Source of the DNA: Tepidamorphaceae bacterium
Lineage (GTDB): Bacteria; Pseudomonadota; Alphaproteobacteria; Rhizobiales; JAKSCL01
DNA length: 64,000 bases
Assembly (NCBI GenBank): GCA_028289445.1
Contig: JANQPO010000012.1
Span: forward strand, 62,001-126,000
Direction of reading: 5' to 3'
A program made the translations under genes and the position numbers. The notes beneath the pieces are model-generated. The model saw only the letters and a program-made list of their open reading frames with translations, did no database searches and was not told the DNA's origin. Positions 42,748 through 51,647 of the stretch are shown here, one piece after another (positions within the stretch are counted from its first letter, which is position 1; every line of letters starts with the position of its first letter).

Positions 42748-43380
42748 CTAGTCGGAGGCATCGCCCGAAAGCTTGGCGCCGGAAACCTTAGCACCGGAGA
42801 CCTTGGCACCGGAGACTTTCGCGCCGGAAACCTTGGCGCCGGAGACTTTCGCGCCGGCAACCTTGGCACCCGACAGTTTCGCGCCGGCAACGCTCATGCC
42901 GCCAAGACCGAGCGCAACCAGTACTTCTTCGAACGTCCCGGATTGCACATCGAGGCGGATGGTGAAATCGGACTGGTCGTAGGACCAAACGCGCATATCG
43001 TCGGAGAACTTCACGTCGCGCGTTGCAAGCCCGGTGATCGACATGCCAGCATTGGAGAGTTTTGCGCTGGCACCCGATCCTGTCGTTTTGGTGGCCGGCT
43101 CGCCATCGCCATGGACGAGGAACAGCGACGGCGTCGGCATCTCGAAATAGGTGCCCTCAAAGCCGAACCCGTAAATACGAGCGAATTTGGCCATTTGCAC
43201 CGTTTTCCTGGCGCTGCCCGACCCGGTGGTCTTGGTCATGGCAAGCTGCGATTCCAACAATGCGTTGCCGCCGATGGTGTCGGCATCGGAAGGACTGTGC
43301 GATCCTGCGCCGACCGACAAATCTTCGACAACACGGCCGAACAACAATACGTTGGATGCGCTCAGTAGTGTTTCGGCCAT
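42748..43380 (-). CDS. Protein with eight C-terminal (A/S)GAK(V/L) pentapeptide repeats, candidate substrate of the YcaO operon
   Basis: A 210-residue protein of unknown family. The first 160 residues contain two Thr/Gly/Ser-rich segments (MTKTTGSGSARK and ATKTTGSGASAK) that resemble each other. The C-terminus has eight tandem 5-residue units, AKLSG, AKVAG, five AKVSG, AKLSG, in sequence order read backwards, then DASD. The pattern fits the A-(N/D)-L-x-G pentapeptide-repeat beta-helix, with Lys at the Asn/Asp position. Alternatively, a repeated Ser/Gly-rich tail beside YcaO-TfuA genes could be a repeated modification site. No signal peptide. It is the last gene of the minus-strand YcaO unit. 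Confidence 0.75.
   Translation of the reverse strand: MAETLLSASNVLLFGRVVEDLSVGAGSHSPSDADTIGGNALLESQLAMTKTTGSGSARKTVQMAKFARIYGFGFEGTYFEMPTPSLFLVHGDGEPATKTTGSGASAKLSNAGMSITGLATRDVKFSDDMRVWSYDQSDFTIRLDVQSGTFEEVLVALGLGGMSVAGAKLSGAKVAGAKVSGAKVSGAKVSGAKVSGAKVSGAKLSGDASD
42763..42882 (-). repeat. Eight tandem 15-bp coding repeats
   Basis: Eight 15-base units encode the (A/S)GAK(V/L) pentapeptides. Units differ at synonymous positions (GCC/GCG/GCT, AAG/AAA, GTC/GTT, TCC/TCG), so the peptide pattern is kept while the DNA has diverged. This argues against recent slippage. Confidence 0.9.
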
Positions 43381-43449
43381 TACTTGATCCCGCCTCTTAG
43401 AAGTATCGATCGTTTATTTGATCGGAATACCATATTCGTATCCCTCCGA

Positions 43450-44709
43450 TTAATCCAGCGGAACGACAGTCCGGACCGAGTTCGCGTGGCTATCCTTGTC
43501 CAGCGGCGCCAGTTGCGGCCCGACGCGGACATCGCCGATATCGCGCATCTTGAAGTTCCCGAATGAGAGGCGCTGAAAGCGACCGTCGCTAAGCTCCGCG
43601 TCGACATCGAGAAACGCCTCGGCGACATCGACGTAATCGAGATAATCGGCATCGAGCCGCTGCCACGTCTCGGCCAGATAGGTGCCCATCACGTCGCGTG
43701 CATGCATGAGCGCCTGTTTGAAGCCGTGCGGGTGTTCGGCGAAGGCCTCATCGAACAGACGCTGCATCACCGGGTGATAATCGGGCGACGACAGAAGCTG
43801 ATCCGAAAGCTCCTCCACGTCGGGTGAGATCATACCTTCTTCCATGAGCACTTCGTGGAAGATGTCGACGAAGATATCGAAGAATGCGCCGGTCAGCGGT
43901 TGCGAAAGCTTGTGCTCCTTCACCCACCCCTTCGCAAAGGCCGACAGGCGAACATCGTTCGCCGCGATCCGGATTTGCTCGTTGTCCGACAGCTCCGCCA
44001 TGCGGTTCGCCGCGTTCAGCGTGTAAAGATTGCCACGGGTCGACAGCAGCAGATGATCGATGACGGAGTTGAAGTGAAGCGACGAGATCAGCGCGACCAG
44101 ATCGGCGGCGGACTCGTGAAAGCCGAAGTATTCGCCGATCGCCGCTTGTGGGTCCGGAATGCCGACCTCCGAGTAGATGATCGCATGGCCGACCTCGTGG
44201 GCAATGACGTCGAAATTGAGACTGTAGGGTTTGAAATCGTCGTCCTTTTGATGAGCGCCGACTTCGATGAAGCCATAGCCCGAATAGGCGTTGTCGAGCG
44301 AGTGGAGGATAGACAGCTCGACACGATCGTAATGCCGGGCGCTGTGCCAGGGTATCTCGCGGCCGAAGTATCCCTCCCAGATATCGAGGACGAAGCGAAC
44401 GATGCCGAACAAGTGCGCCGCCTCGAATTGCGGTGTGCCCGGTTCCAGGTAATCGAAGTGCCCCTCCTCGTCCGGTTCGGCGGGAAGCAGGATATCGCCG
44501 TGCCACGGCGGCATTGGCGCGTCCTCGTTGCCAGTCGGCGCGATGCCGTAGGGCGCCGGCTTGTCGACTGGAAAGACGGTATACATGCGATGGTCGGCCG
44601 GTCCCGGCATCAGGCTGCCGGCGGGCGACGACACATAGACGGTCTCCGGCTCGTCGAAGGCGTCAATGAACGACGGCTGGGGGAAAATCTTAAACCGCGT
44701 TCCCGTCAT
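43450..44709 (-). CDS. HExxH zinc metallopeptidase (gluzincin-like)
   Basis: A 419-residue protein from ATG 44709, which overlaps the TfuA gene end by 20 bases and has an AGGTCCAGG site upstream; the frame stays open farther, but that part lies inside TfuA. Residues H171-E172-H175 (AHEVGHAII) with E199 in FHESAAD form the M4/M36-like zinc site, on helices typical of gluzincins. There is no signal peptide or pro-domain, unlike secreted thermolysins, so it is probably cytoplasmic. Lying between the TfuA gene and the pentapeptide-repeat gene, it could process the modified product or its leader. Confidence 0.83.
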   Translation of the reverse strand: MTGTRFKIFPQPSFIDAFDEPETVYVSSPAGSLMPGPADHRMYTVFPVDKPAPYGIAPTGNEDAPMPPWHGDILLPAEPDEEGHFDYLEPGTPQFEAAHLFGIVRFVLDIWEGYFGREIPWHSARHYDRVELSILHSLDNAYSGYGFIEVGAHQKDDDFKPYSLNFDVIAHEVGHAIIYSEVGIPDPQAAIGEYFGFHESAADLVALISSLHFNSVIDHLLLSTRGNLYTLNAANRMAELSDNEQIRIAANDVRLSAFAKGWVKEHKLSQPLTGAFFDIFVDIFHEVLMEEGMISPDVEELSDQLLSSPDYHPVMQRLFDEAFAEHPHGFKQALMHARDVMGTYLAETWQRLDADYLDYVDVAEAFLDVDAELSDGRFQRLSFGNFKMRDIGDVRVGPQLAPLDKDSHANSVRTVVPLD

Positions 44710-45982
44710 TGCCTGGACCTTCGTCGCCATCGCCGCACAACCGGCAGTATAGGTGCTCGTCGGCCAGAACGCGATAGATTGTGTCGTTGTCGGCGAGATC
44801 GAAGTCGACCCGCCAATGGTCGAGATGATCCCGATGGTCGACCATCCGCTGTTCGAACCATGCCAGGAGAACAGGCGGCAGCACAGATTCGGAGACGCCG
44901 GCCTCAAGCCGCCGCGCCTTATCCTCGGCACGGGTGCGAAGCTTGGCATAGACGCCGGTCAGCTTGGCCTCGGCCAGAAGATGGGGGGCTAGGGGACCAG
45001 CACCACGTTCCGTGTCGGACAGTCGCGCTGCACCGGCAAGCACGCGTTCCAAACCCGCCTCATCTAACCCGTTCTCGGCAAGCCACTCATCAAGCACCGA
45101 GCGGCTAAAAAGCCCCTGATCGCGGCGTGTCTTATCGAGAATTGACAATAATGCAGCGCGATCCGGCAACCGCGCTGTTGGTTCCGCATCGGCGAGTCGT
45201 CTCAGACGCGCCGCCACACGGAGCTGCGCATAAAGCGTTGGCTGGAGAGCTAGCTCAACCAGCACGGCGTTGTCCTCGTTTGACGCTGGAATTGCGTTCG
45301 ACCACGCGCGCGCCGCGCGCTGGAAGGCGTAGGTCCATGAAAAGTCCTGATCAGCTGGGCGGTCACGTAAATCGTCCTTGATTGCAGTCAGCAGCGCCAG
45401 CGCATCGACCCGCTTCTGGTCGACCGCGTTATCGGATGCCCAATCGATCAGATCGGATGCTCCAGCAAGCGCGGCCGCCCATGTTCTGTCCTTGTAGTGC
45501 ACGGCCTTCGCCGCTGCCGTGTGCTTGTCCGCCTCTGCGCGGCTGATCACGCCGGCGTCGACCGCCGCATCGAGCGTCGCGCGGACGTTCACCATGGGAA
45601 CGGTCACGGCCGGGAAGCCCGCTTCCGCCGGCCCATGCAGAACGGCGACTTCGTCATCGTCTTCATAGACGCCGTCGCGATAGGCCTCGTAGATCGCGCC
45701 CACACCGATCATGCCATGAACATCGAGTTCGGCGGCGCGCAGCGCCCCCATGCTGGCCGCGCCAAAGACCGGGATGCCATGGCTCAGCGCAAAGAGGATC
45801 TCCTTATGCCAGACCGACGGCACGCCTTCGAAGTAGCCATCGACGATGCCTATGGCGTCCGGATTTTCCAAGGCGGCCTTATAGACGTCGCCTTGGCGTG
45901 CCGGCGGTCGAAAATCGATGTCAGAGTGTTCTGCGGCGATATCCGGCGGAAGCGACGGTCCGGCAAAGACGATCCGGCTCAT
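44690..45982 (-). CDS. TfuA-like protein
   Basis: A 430-residue protein. Residues about 1-180 carry the TfuA domain, with the opening IVFAGPSLP, the motif IGIVDGYFEGVPSVWHKEIL and the segment GIPVFGAASMGALRAAEL. TfuA proteins accompany YcaO enzymes in trifolitoxin and thioamide pathways, where they are thought to help supply sulfur to the activated backbone amide. The remaining 250 residues are helical and less conserved, ending in a possible metal-binding pair, YCRLCG. The start overlaps the YcaO stop by ATGA, as is typical for the pair. Confidence 0.92.
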   Translation of the reverse strand: MSRIVFAGPSLPPDIAAEHSDIDFRPPARQGDVYKAALENPDAIGIVDGYFEGVPSVWHKEILFALSHGIPVFGAASMGALRAAELDVHGMIGVGAIYEAYRDGVYEDDDEVAVLHGPAEAGFPAVTVPMVNVRATLDAAVDAGVISRAEADKHTAAAKAVHYKDRTWAAALAGASDLIDWASDNAVDQKRVDALALLTAIKDDLRDRPADQDFSWTYAFQRAARAWSNAIPASNEDNAVLVELALQPTLYAQLRVAARLRRLADAEPTARLPDRAALLSILDKTRRDQGLFSRSVLDEWLAENGLDEAGLERVLAGAARLSDTERGAGPLAPHLLAEAKLTGVYAKLRTRAEDKARRLEAGVSESVLPPVLLAWFEQRMVDHRDHLDHWRVDFDLADNDTIYRVLADEHLYCRLCGDGDEGPGNDGNAV

Positions 45983-47190
45983 CCGGTGCCCCCGGAGCGG
46001 GGTCCGGGCGTGTATCCCGGATCGTCATGCGGGGCTTCAAGTCCGGGGACGATCACACGGACGACGTGGATGCCGCTGTCCGGGCGCGACAGATCGACGA
46101 CGATAGGCGGTCCAAGACCGACATCCGCGAGGCGCGCCAGGATGGCATCAAGATCCTCACAGAGCGTTTCGTGTATGATATCCGGCACGTCCGGAAAACT
46201 GCATGGCACGACATCGGAGTTGGCCAGTCGCGTCACCATGTCCGACTTTTCCGCCCGCCCCGCTTCGCTGAATTCGTCGCCGGCCAGGTCGTCGCGCGAT
46301 CCGGTGATATAGGTCATCCGGGTTTGCGCCGCTTCCGATAAGGCGCGCGCCAGCGCAACGTCCCGGTCGAAATGCGCACCGGAGCCCGCACCCACATGGC
46401 CGTCTCCCGCACCGCCGCCGATCAGGACATAGAAGCTGGCAATTCCGACATCCGACGTCACGTCCCAAACCGCGACCGGGAGGCCCGCATCGACGACTCG
46501 CTCCACAAGCAGCGTCGATCGCTTCCCGTCAATCGTCGAAAGATCGATCCGCCGCGTGGTGCGATCCTCGTCACCCCCGGCAAAAAACAGCGACACCGCA
46601 TCGCGCTCGATCACTTCATAGAGCGCGTGGCAGCGAGCCTCCAAGGGATGATTGCCGGAGGCCAGACCATTGGTGGATGCCGGAAAGTAGCCGTGACCCG
46701 GATAGCCCGGTGCACAATAGTCGGCGTGCACCATCTCAAAGGGCACGTAGACGACCCGATCCGCCGCCAGGTCCATACCGGGTGCCCAAAGGATCGGCTC
46801 CGAACCATCCCTCGCCTTGCCGTGCAATCGCGGGAGCGCCTCCGTGTCGATGAGCGGCAAGGTCTCTTGCAATCGATTGACGGCGCCGTAGCGCAGATCA
46901 AGGATGGGATTTTCGGCGTGCCAGAGTTCGATTGCTTCCATGAGGCCGGAGGCGCGCGCGTCGGCTAGCGCGACACCCTTGCCCTGCGACACGGCGACAG
47001 AGCGCGCGTCCGGCCGGATGGCCAACGTCACTGGGATGCCGATCCGATCGAGGCCGGTGACATTGGCAATCCGTGTGACGCCGAAGCTGTGGCGCTTCGG
47101 GTGGACGCACTCGAAGGTTTCTTCCGCCGGGCAGGTGCGATGAGATCCGATGTCCAGCCGCTTGACGCCGTGGTCCTCACCCTCAGCCAC
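45979..47190 (-). CDS. YcaO-domain protein (TfuA-associated)
   Basis: A 403-residue YcaO enzyme with GTG start. ATP-binding motifs are present: S68-x-x-K71 in SQGKGVALADARASG, E85 and E88 in LMEAIELWHAE, E and R in ALYEVIERDA, and the SEAAQTR helix. YcaO proteins phosphorylate a backbone amide oxygen so that a side chain or sulfide can attack, giving azolines or thioamides; with TfuA, thioamidation is the documented pairing. The end (PGLE, then a Pro/Gly-rich tail) lacks the PxPxP terminus of azoline cyclodehydratases. It starts 12 bases after the RND pump gene. Confidence 0.93.
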   Translation of the reverse strand: MAEGEDHGVKRLDIGSHRTCPAEETFECVHPKRHSFGVTRIANVTGLDRIGIPVTLAIRPDARSVAVSQGKGVALADARASGLMEAIELWHAENPILDLRYGAVNRLQETLPLIDTEALPRLHGKARDGSEPILWAPGMDLAADRVVYVPFEMVHADYCAPGYPGHGYFPASTNGLASGNHPLEARCHALYEVIERDAVSLFFAGGDEDRTTRRIDLSTIDGKRSTLLVERVVDAGLPVAVWDVTSDVGIASFYVLIGGGAGDGHVGAGSGAHFDRDVALARALSEAAQTRMTYITGSRDDLAGDEFSEAGRAEKSDMVTRLANSDVVPCSFPDVPDIIHETLCEDLDAILARLADVGLGPPIVVDLSRPDSGIHVVRVIVPGLEAPHDDPGYTPGPRSGGTG

Positions 47191-47202
47191 GACGCGTATG
47201 CC

Positions 47203-50200
47203 TTACTCCGCCGGGGTTGTCGAAGGTGTAGCGGCCGGCTCGCGATCCGCCATGTGTCTGGCGCCAAGCGTCAGCCGGAGCAAAGGCGGCACGGTCAGGA
47301 GCGTCAAAAGCGCGGACAGCATCAGCCCGCCCACGACAACTGAGCCCAGACCGCGATAAAGCTCAGACCCAGCGCCAGGGAACAGAACCAAGGGCATCAT
47401 GCCGACGACGCTGGTCAGGGTCGACATGAAGATCGGACGGATACGGTTCTTGGTCGCTTCGACGATGGCGTCGGCTGGCGCCATGCCGTCCTGGCGCAGA
47501 TGGATCAGCGACTGGTGGACCAACAGGATGGCATTGTTGACGACGATGCCGACGAGGATGACGAAACCGAGCAGCGTCAGCATATCGAGCGGCTGCGTCT
47601 GATAGAGGTTAAGCGCCGCCAGCCCCCCGACCCCGCCCGCCGCCGCCACGGGCACCGAGATCATAATGACCAGCGGCAGGATGAAGCTCTCAAACAATAC
47701 GGCCATGACCAAGAACACGATGATCATGGCAAGCGCCAGATTGATCTGAATGGCGTTCCATGTCTGGGTCAGCTCGTCCGCCGTTCCCGACAGCGAGAGC
47801 CGGATACCGGGCGGCAAGCCCTGCTCCGTCAGCGGCGCAAGCACGTCCGCCTGCAGAATGTCCAGCGCCTCTTCCAGGGGCATCGCATTGGCCGGGCGAA
47901 CTTCCAGCGTCACGGTCCGCAGGCGCTCCCGATGGCGGATCTCGGTCGGCCCCGCCGTGATGATGACGTCGGCAAGCGCGGAAACCGGAACGATCCGCCC
48001 ATCGGGAGTGACAACGGGGAAACCGCCGATATCCTGGGTTCTCTGGTCGACCGGCTCCTCGGCTTGCCCCTTCAGCGTCAAGTCGACACGCTCACCGCCG
48101 ACGGTGATCTCGGCGACGCGCACGCCGTCGTTGTAGGCATCGACGGTAGAGGCCAACGTGCTGGCATTGACCCCGGCATCTGCCAAGCGCACGCGGTTCG
48201 GCGCCAATCGTACCTCGGGCGCGCCCAGTTCCAAGCCCGGAAGCGGCCGGAACTGATGTCCTTCGGAGCGCGGTAGCCGTCCGGCGACCATGCCGGCAGC
48301 CTGGCCGGCCACGCCTAAGATCGTCTCCAGGTCGGGCCCCGAAATGTTCAGCTCGATCGCACGACCGCCGCCGATTCCGCGTCCGAACAATGATGGCTGG
48401 GTCATGAAGCCGAAGGTGCCGGGCTCGGCGAAAATCGGACGTGACAGGGCGGGGATCAGCTCAGCCACTCGCGATCCGTCATGGGCGTTGGCGCCGACAA
48501 AGCTGTTGCCCGGCGTGGCGACGAAGAAAAAGTTCTCCATCGCCGGCGGGCCCTCGGGATCGGCCGGGTCCTTCTCCCAAAGCGGCTTTGCCACCGCCTC
48601 GATCCGCTGGGCGATATCGTAGGTGGTGTCTAGATTGTAGCCGGGCGGCGGGATGATAACGCCGAAGATGAGATTGCGGTTGCCCTCCGGCAGATACTCC
48701 AGCTTTGGCAGGAACGTCGCCGCGAACAGAGCCGCGCCGCCGGCAATCGCCGCAACCATGACCAGCCCGAAAACCCGGCTTTGTGCCGATGCCCTGACAT
48801 AGACCATGACGAGGCGCGCGAAGGCGCCGGCCAGGTGATCGATGATCGGCAGGCGCACCGGCTCCAAGCGGTCCTTGTGCGCCAAAAGCCGGCTGGACAG
48901 CGCCGGAATGACGGTGACTGCGACGACCAGCGATAAGAGAACCGCTACGGAAATCGCCACCGCGATGTCGCGGAAGAGCTGGCCGGCCTCCAGCTGCATG
49001 GTGAGGATGGGAATGAACACCATGACCGTCGTTAGCGCGGAAACCAGGATCGCGCCCCAAACCTGGCTCGCGCCCTTATAGGCCGCCTCGCGCGCGCGCA
49101 TGCCCTGTTGCCGGAACCGGAAGATGTTCTCCAGAACGACGATCGCCGCGTCGACGACCATGCCGACGGCAAAGGCGATACCGGCGAGTGAAATCACATT
49201 GATCGTTCGACCCATCAGCGCCATCGCGACGAAGGATGCAACGATCGAGACGGGGATCGAGATCGAGATGACCAACGTCGCGCGCGGCGAACGCAGGAAG
49301 AGCAAGAGGACCAGCGCCGCCAGCGCGCCGCCGACCCAGATATTCTGAATGACGAGACTGATGGCCGAATTGATATAGATCGTCTCGTCGTAGACTTGGT
49401 TCAGGACGAGGTCCGCATTGGCGATCTCTGTCTCGCTCAATTCTTGAATGGCCTCGCGCACACCCTCCATCGTCTCGATCACATTGGCGCCGGTTTCGCG
49501 CACGGCATTGACGGCGATCGCAGGCTTGCCCTGATGGCGAATGCGCGCTCCGGGTTCCTTGTGGCCAGACCGGATCGTTGCAATATCGCCGAGCAGGACC
49601 CGGCCGATCCGGCCCGATTGCTGGTCGGCGCTGCTGCGCAGTACAACGCCGCGGATCGCCTCGATCGTGTTCAACTCGCCTTCCGCACGGACGATGTAGC
49701 GGCGCTTGCCTTCATCGATGTCGCCGGCGGACAGCGAGATGTTCTCCGCCCGTAACCGCGCGACGACGTCTGGGATAGTCAGCCGGTATTGCGCTAGACG
49801 CGCCGGCTCGACGATGATTTGAAGCTCGCGCTCCGAACCGCCGAAGACATTGACCGTCGAAACACCCTCGACGCGCTCGATGCGCTCCTTGACCACATCC
49901 TCCGTGAAATCGCCGAAATGGTGGATCGGCGTCGTATTGCCTTCCGCGCGGGTCAGGATGAACCAAGCGATCGCGTTGTCTTCCGCCCCCGAAGTTCTCA
50001 GGGTCGGCTCGTCGGCCTCCGCCGGATAGCTCGACACCCGGTCGAGTCGGTTCGACACCAGGAGCAGAGATCGGTCCATATTGGTCCCGACCTTGAACTC
50101 CAGCGTGATCTGGCCACGACTGGTTTGGGACGACGAAATCATGCTTTCCAGGCCATCCAGGCCCTTCAACTCGTCTTCCTGGGGATTGATGATCTCGCGT

Positions 50201-50379
50201 TCGATTTCCGCCGGCGCGGCACCGCCCCAGGTCGTCTCGACGATGATCACCGGCTTGCGCACGTCCGGCGCAAGCTGAACCGGTATGGCGGTCAGCGCGA
50301 CATAGCCGAAGGTGACCGCCATGAGCACCGCGGCGATGACAGCGATCGGCCGGTCGATGGCGTAGCGGATCAGGTCCAT
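47203..50379 (-). CDS. RND efflux transporter permease
   Basis: A 1058-residue inner-membrane pump of the AcrB superfamily with twelve membrane segments and two large periplasmic regions. The TM4 motif reads GMVVDAAIVVLEN: only one Asp, where multidrug AcrB-type pumps have two, so proton coupling or substrate class may differ. The conserved start MDLIRYAIDRPIAVIAAVLM and the repeat of the fold (second half from about residue 520) are clear. It lies between its adaptor gene (5 bases upstream) and the YcaO gene (12 bases downstream). No outer-membrane TolC-type factor is in the window. Confidence 0.94.
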   Translation of the reverse strand: MDLIRYAIDRPIAVIAAVLMAVTFGYVALTAIPVQLAPDVRKPVIIVETTWGGAAPAEIEREIINPQEDELKGLDGLESMISSSQTSRGQITLEFKVGTNMDRSLLLVSNRLDRVSSYPAEADEPTLRTSGAEDNAIAWFILTRAEGNTTPIHHFGDFTEDVVKERIERVEGVSTVNVFGGSERELQIIVEPARLAQYRLTIPDVVARLRAENISLSAGDIDEGKRRYIVRAEGELNTIEAIRGVVLRSSADQQSGRIGRVLLGDIATIRSGHKEPGARIRHQGKPAIAVNAVRETGANVIETMEGVREAIQELSETEIANADLVLNQVYDETIYINSAISLVIQNIWVGGALAALVLLLFLRSPRATLVISISIPVSIVASFVAMALMGRTINVISLAGIAFAVGMVVDAAIVVLENIFRFRQQGMRAREAAYKGASQVWGAILVSALTTVMVFIPILTMQLEAGQLFRDIAVAISVAVLLSLVVAVTVIPALSSRLLAHKDRLEPVRLPIIDHLAGAFARLVMVYVRASAQSRVFGLVMVAAIAGGAALFAATFLPKLEYLPEGNRNLIFGVIIPPPGYNLDTTYDIAQRIEAVAKPLWEKDPADPEGPPAMENFFFVATPGNSFVGANAHDGSRVAELIPALSRPIFAEPGTFGFMTQPSLFGRGIGGGRAIELNISGPDLETILGVAGQAAGMVAGRLPRSEGHQFRPLPGLELGAPEVRLAPNRVRLADAGVNASTLASTVDAYNDGVRVAEITVGGERVDLTLKGQAEEPVDQRTQDIGGFPVVTPDGRIVPVSALADVIITAGPTEIRHRERLRTVTLEVRPANAMPLEEALDILQADVLAPLTEQGLPPGIRLSLSGTADELTQTWNAIQINLALAMIIVFLVMAVLFESFILPLVIMISVPVAAAGGVGGLAALNLYQTQPLDMLTLLGFVILVGIVVNNAILLVHQSLIHLRQDGMAPADAIVEATKNRIRPIFMSTLTSVVGMMPLVLFPGAGSELYRGLGSVVVGGLMLSALLTLLTVPPLLRLTLGARHMADREPAATPSTTPAE

Positions 50380-50384
50380 GGTGG

Positions 50385-51554
50385 TTAGCCGCTATCCGAA
50401 GTGGCCGGGCTTGCGGCAGCCGGCGTACCGTCACCGGACGGTTCGGCGGCAGGCATCGCCTGCACCGGCTGCCCCGGTCTCAGGCGTTCATTGCCTCGGA
50501 TCACCACGTCCATGCCTTCGTCCAGACCGGAGCGAACCTCGAAACGGTCGCCGACGGCCTTGCCGATTTGCACCGGGCGCGGTGCGGCCTTGCCATCTTC
50601 GATGATGTAGACGATCCAGCCACCGGACGCTTGCACAAGCGCATCCTTAGGGACTGCCAGCACTGGCCGCGCATCGCCGATCGGAATGTCAACCGTGACA
50701 GATTGGCCGATGGCAAAAGGCGTCCCGTTCTCGACAAGCTCGGCTGTGAAGCGAACCGGGCGCGTGCGGGTGGTCGCCGCTTCCTGCGGGATCAGGGCAC
50801 GCACGGTCGCCGACAGCGTCGCACCATCTGCCAAGCGCGCGTCAATCGTCTGGCCGACCGAAAGCGCGCCCACGATCTCGGTAGGGACTTCCACTTCGAT
50901 CTCCAGATGATTGTCGTCCAGAAGTGTCAGCACAGCGGCACCCGTGGTGATGTACTGACCCGGCTGCGCGCGCTTGTCGACGACAACGCCGGAAAACGGC
51001 GCGCGGATTTCCGTGTGCCGCAGATTGTATTCCGCCCGCGCGAACGCTGCCTCGGCATTCAAGATGCGCGCTTCGGCTTGGACGATCTCGCTTTGCGCGC
51101 GTTCCATCTGTTCGCGCAGATCGTCGAACTGCCCTCTGGAAAAGGCCGCGGACTCCTTAAGGCGGTCCATCCGATCGAAGGATTGTCGCGCCAGCTCGAA
51201 ATTAGAGGCCGCGATCTCTCGTCCAGCGCGCGCCTCGCGCAAGGAAGCGGCGGCGGCATCGCGCTCAATGCGCAACAGCATGTCGTCGAGCCGCACCAGA
51301 GGGCGGTCTTCTTCGACATGATCGCCAACCGCGATTTCGACCGATTGGACGATCCCAGGCACCCGGCTCGCCACAACGCTGTTTGTCACGGCAATCAGCT
51401 GACCGATGACCGGCATGGTTTCGGCGAACTCACGGGTCTCCACGGTCGCAACACCGACCATGGCCGGCCCACCTTGGGACGACGCCGGTTCTGAAACACC
51501 CAAGCCCACGGTCAGCGCGGCCAAAAACCCGCCGACACGGAAATACGATCTCAT
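50385..51554 (-). CDS. RND periplasmic adaptor (membrane fusion) protein
   Basis: A 389-residue precursor from ATG 51554, with a signal peptide (MRSYFRVGGFLAALTVGLG, cleavage near SSQ). It has the HlyD/AcrA plan: a first lipoyl half (VASRVPGIVQSVEIAVGDHV), an alpha-helical hairpin rich in Glu/Arg (about 95-165), a second lipoyl half (IRAPFSGVVVDKRAQPGQY), then beta-barrel and membrane-proximal domains. It connects the pump encoded next to an outer-membrane channel. It is the first gene of the RND-YcaO unit. Confidence 0.93.
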   Translation of the reverse strand: MRSYFRVGGFLAALTVGLGVSEPASSQGGPAMVGVATVETREFAETMPVIGQLIAVTNSVVASRVPGIVQSVEIAVGDHVEEDRPLVRLDDMLLRIERDAAAASLREARAGREIAASNFELARQSFDRMDRLKESAAFSRGQFDDLREQMERAQSEIVQAEARILNAEAAFARAEYNLRHTEIRAPFSGVVVDKRAQPGQYITTGAAVLTLLDDNHLEIEVEVPTEIVGALSVGQTIDARLADGATLSATVRALIPQEAATTRTRPVRFTAELVENGTPFAIGQSVTVDIPIGDARPVLAVPKDALVQASGGWIVYIIEDGKAAPRPVQIGKAVGDRFEVRSGLDEGMDVVIRGNERLRPGQPVQAMPAAEPSGDGTPAAASPATSDSG

Positions 51555-51647
51555 AGTAATCACCCTGCGGGGCAATAGGCCCCGAGCTTTAGCCCTAACT
51601 TAGCGTCTTTTTTGCAGGTTAACAGCCTTGCGGGCGGATTCACTGTC

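Noticed and set aside
42763-42882. Regular 15-bp repeats considered as a CRISPR-like or minisatellite array
   Set aside because: No unique spacers, period is five codons, and units differ synonymously within a coding frame; it is a coding repeat. No CRISPR array was seen in the window.
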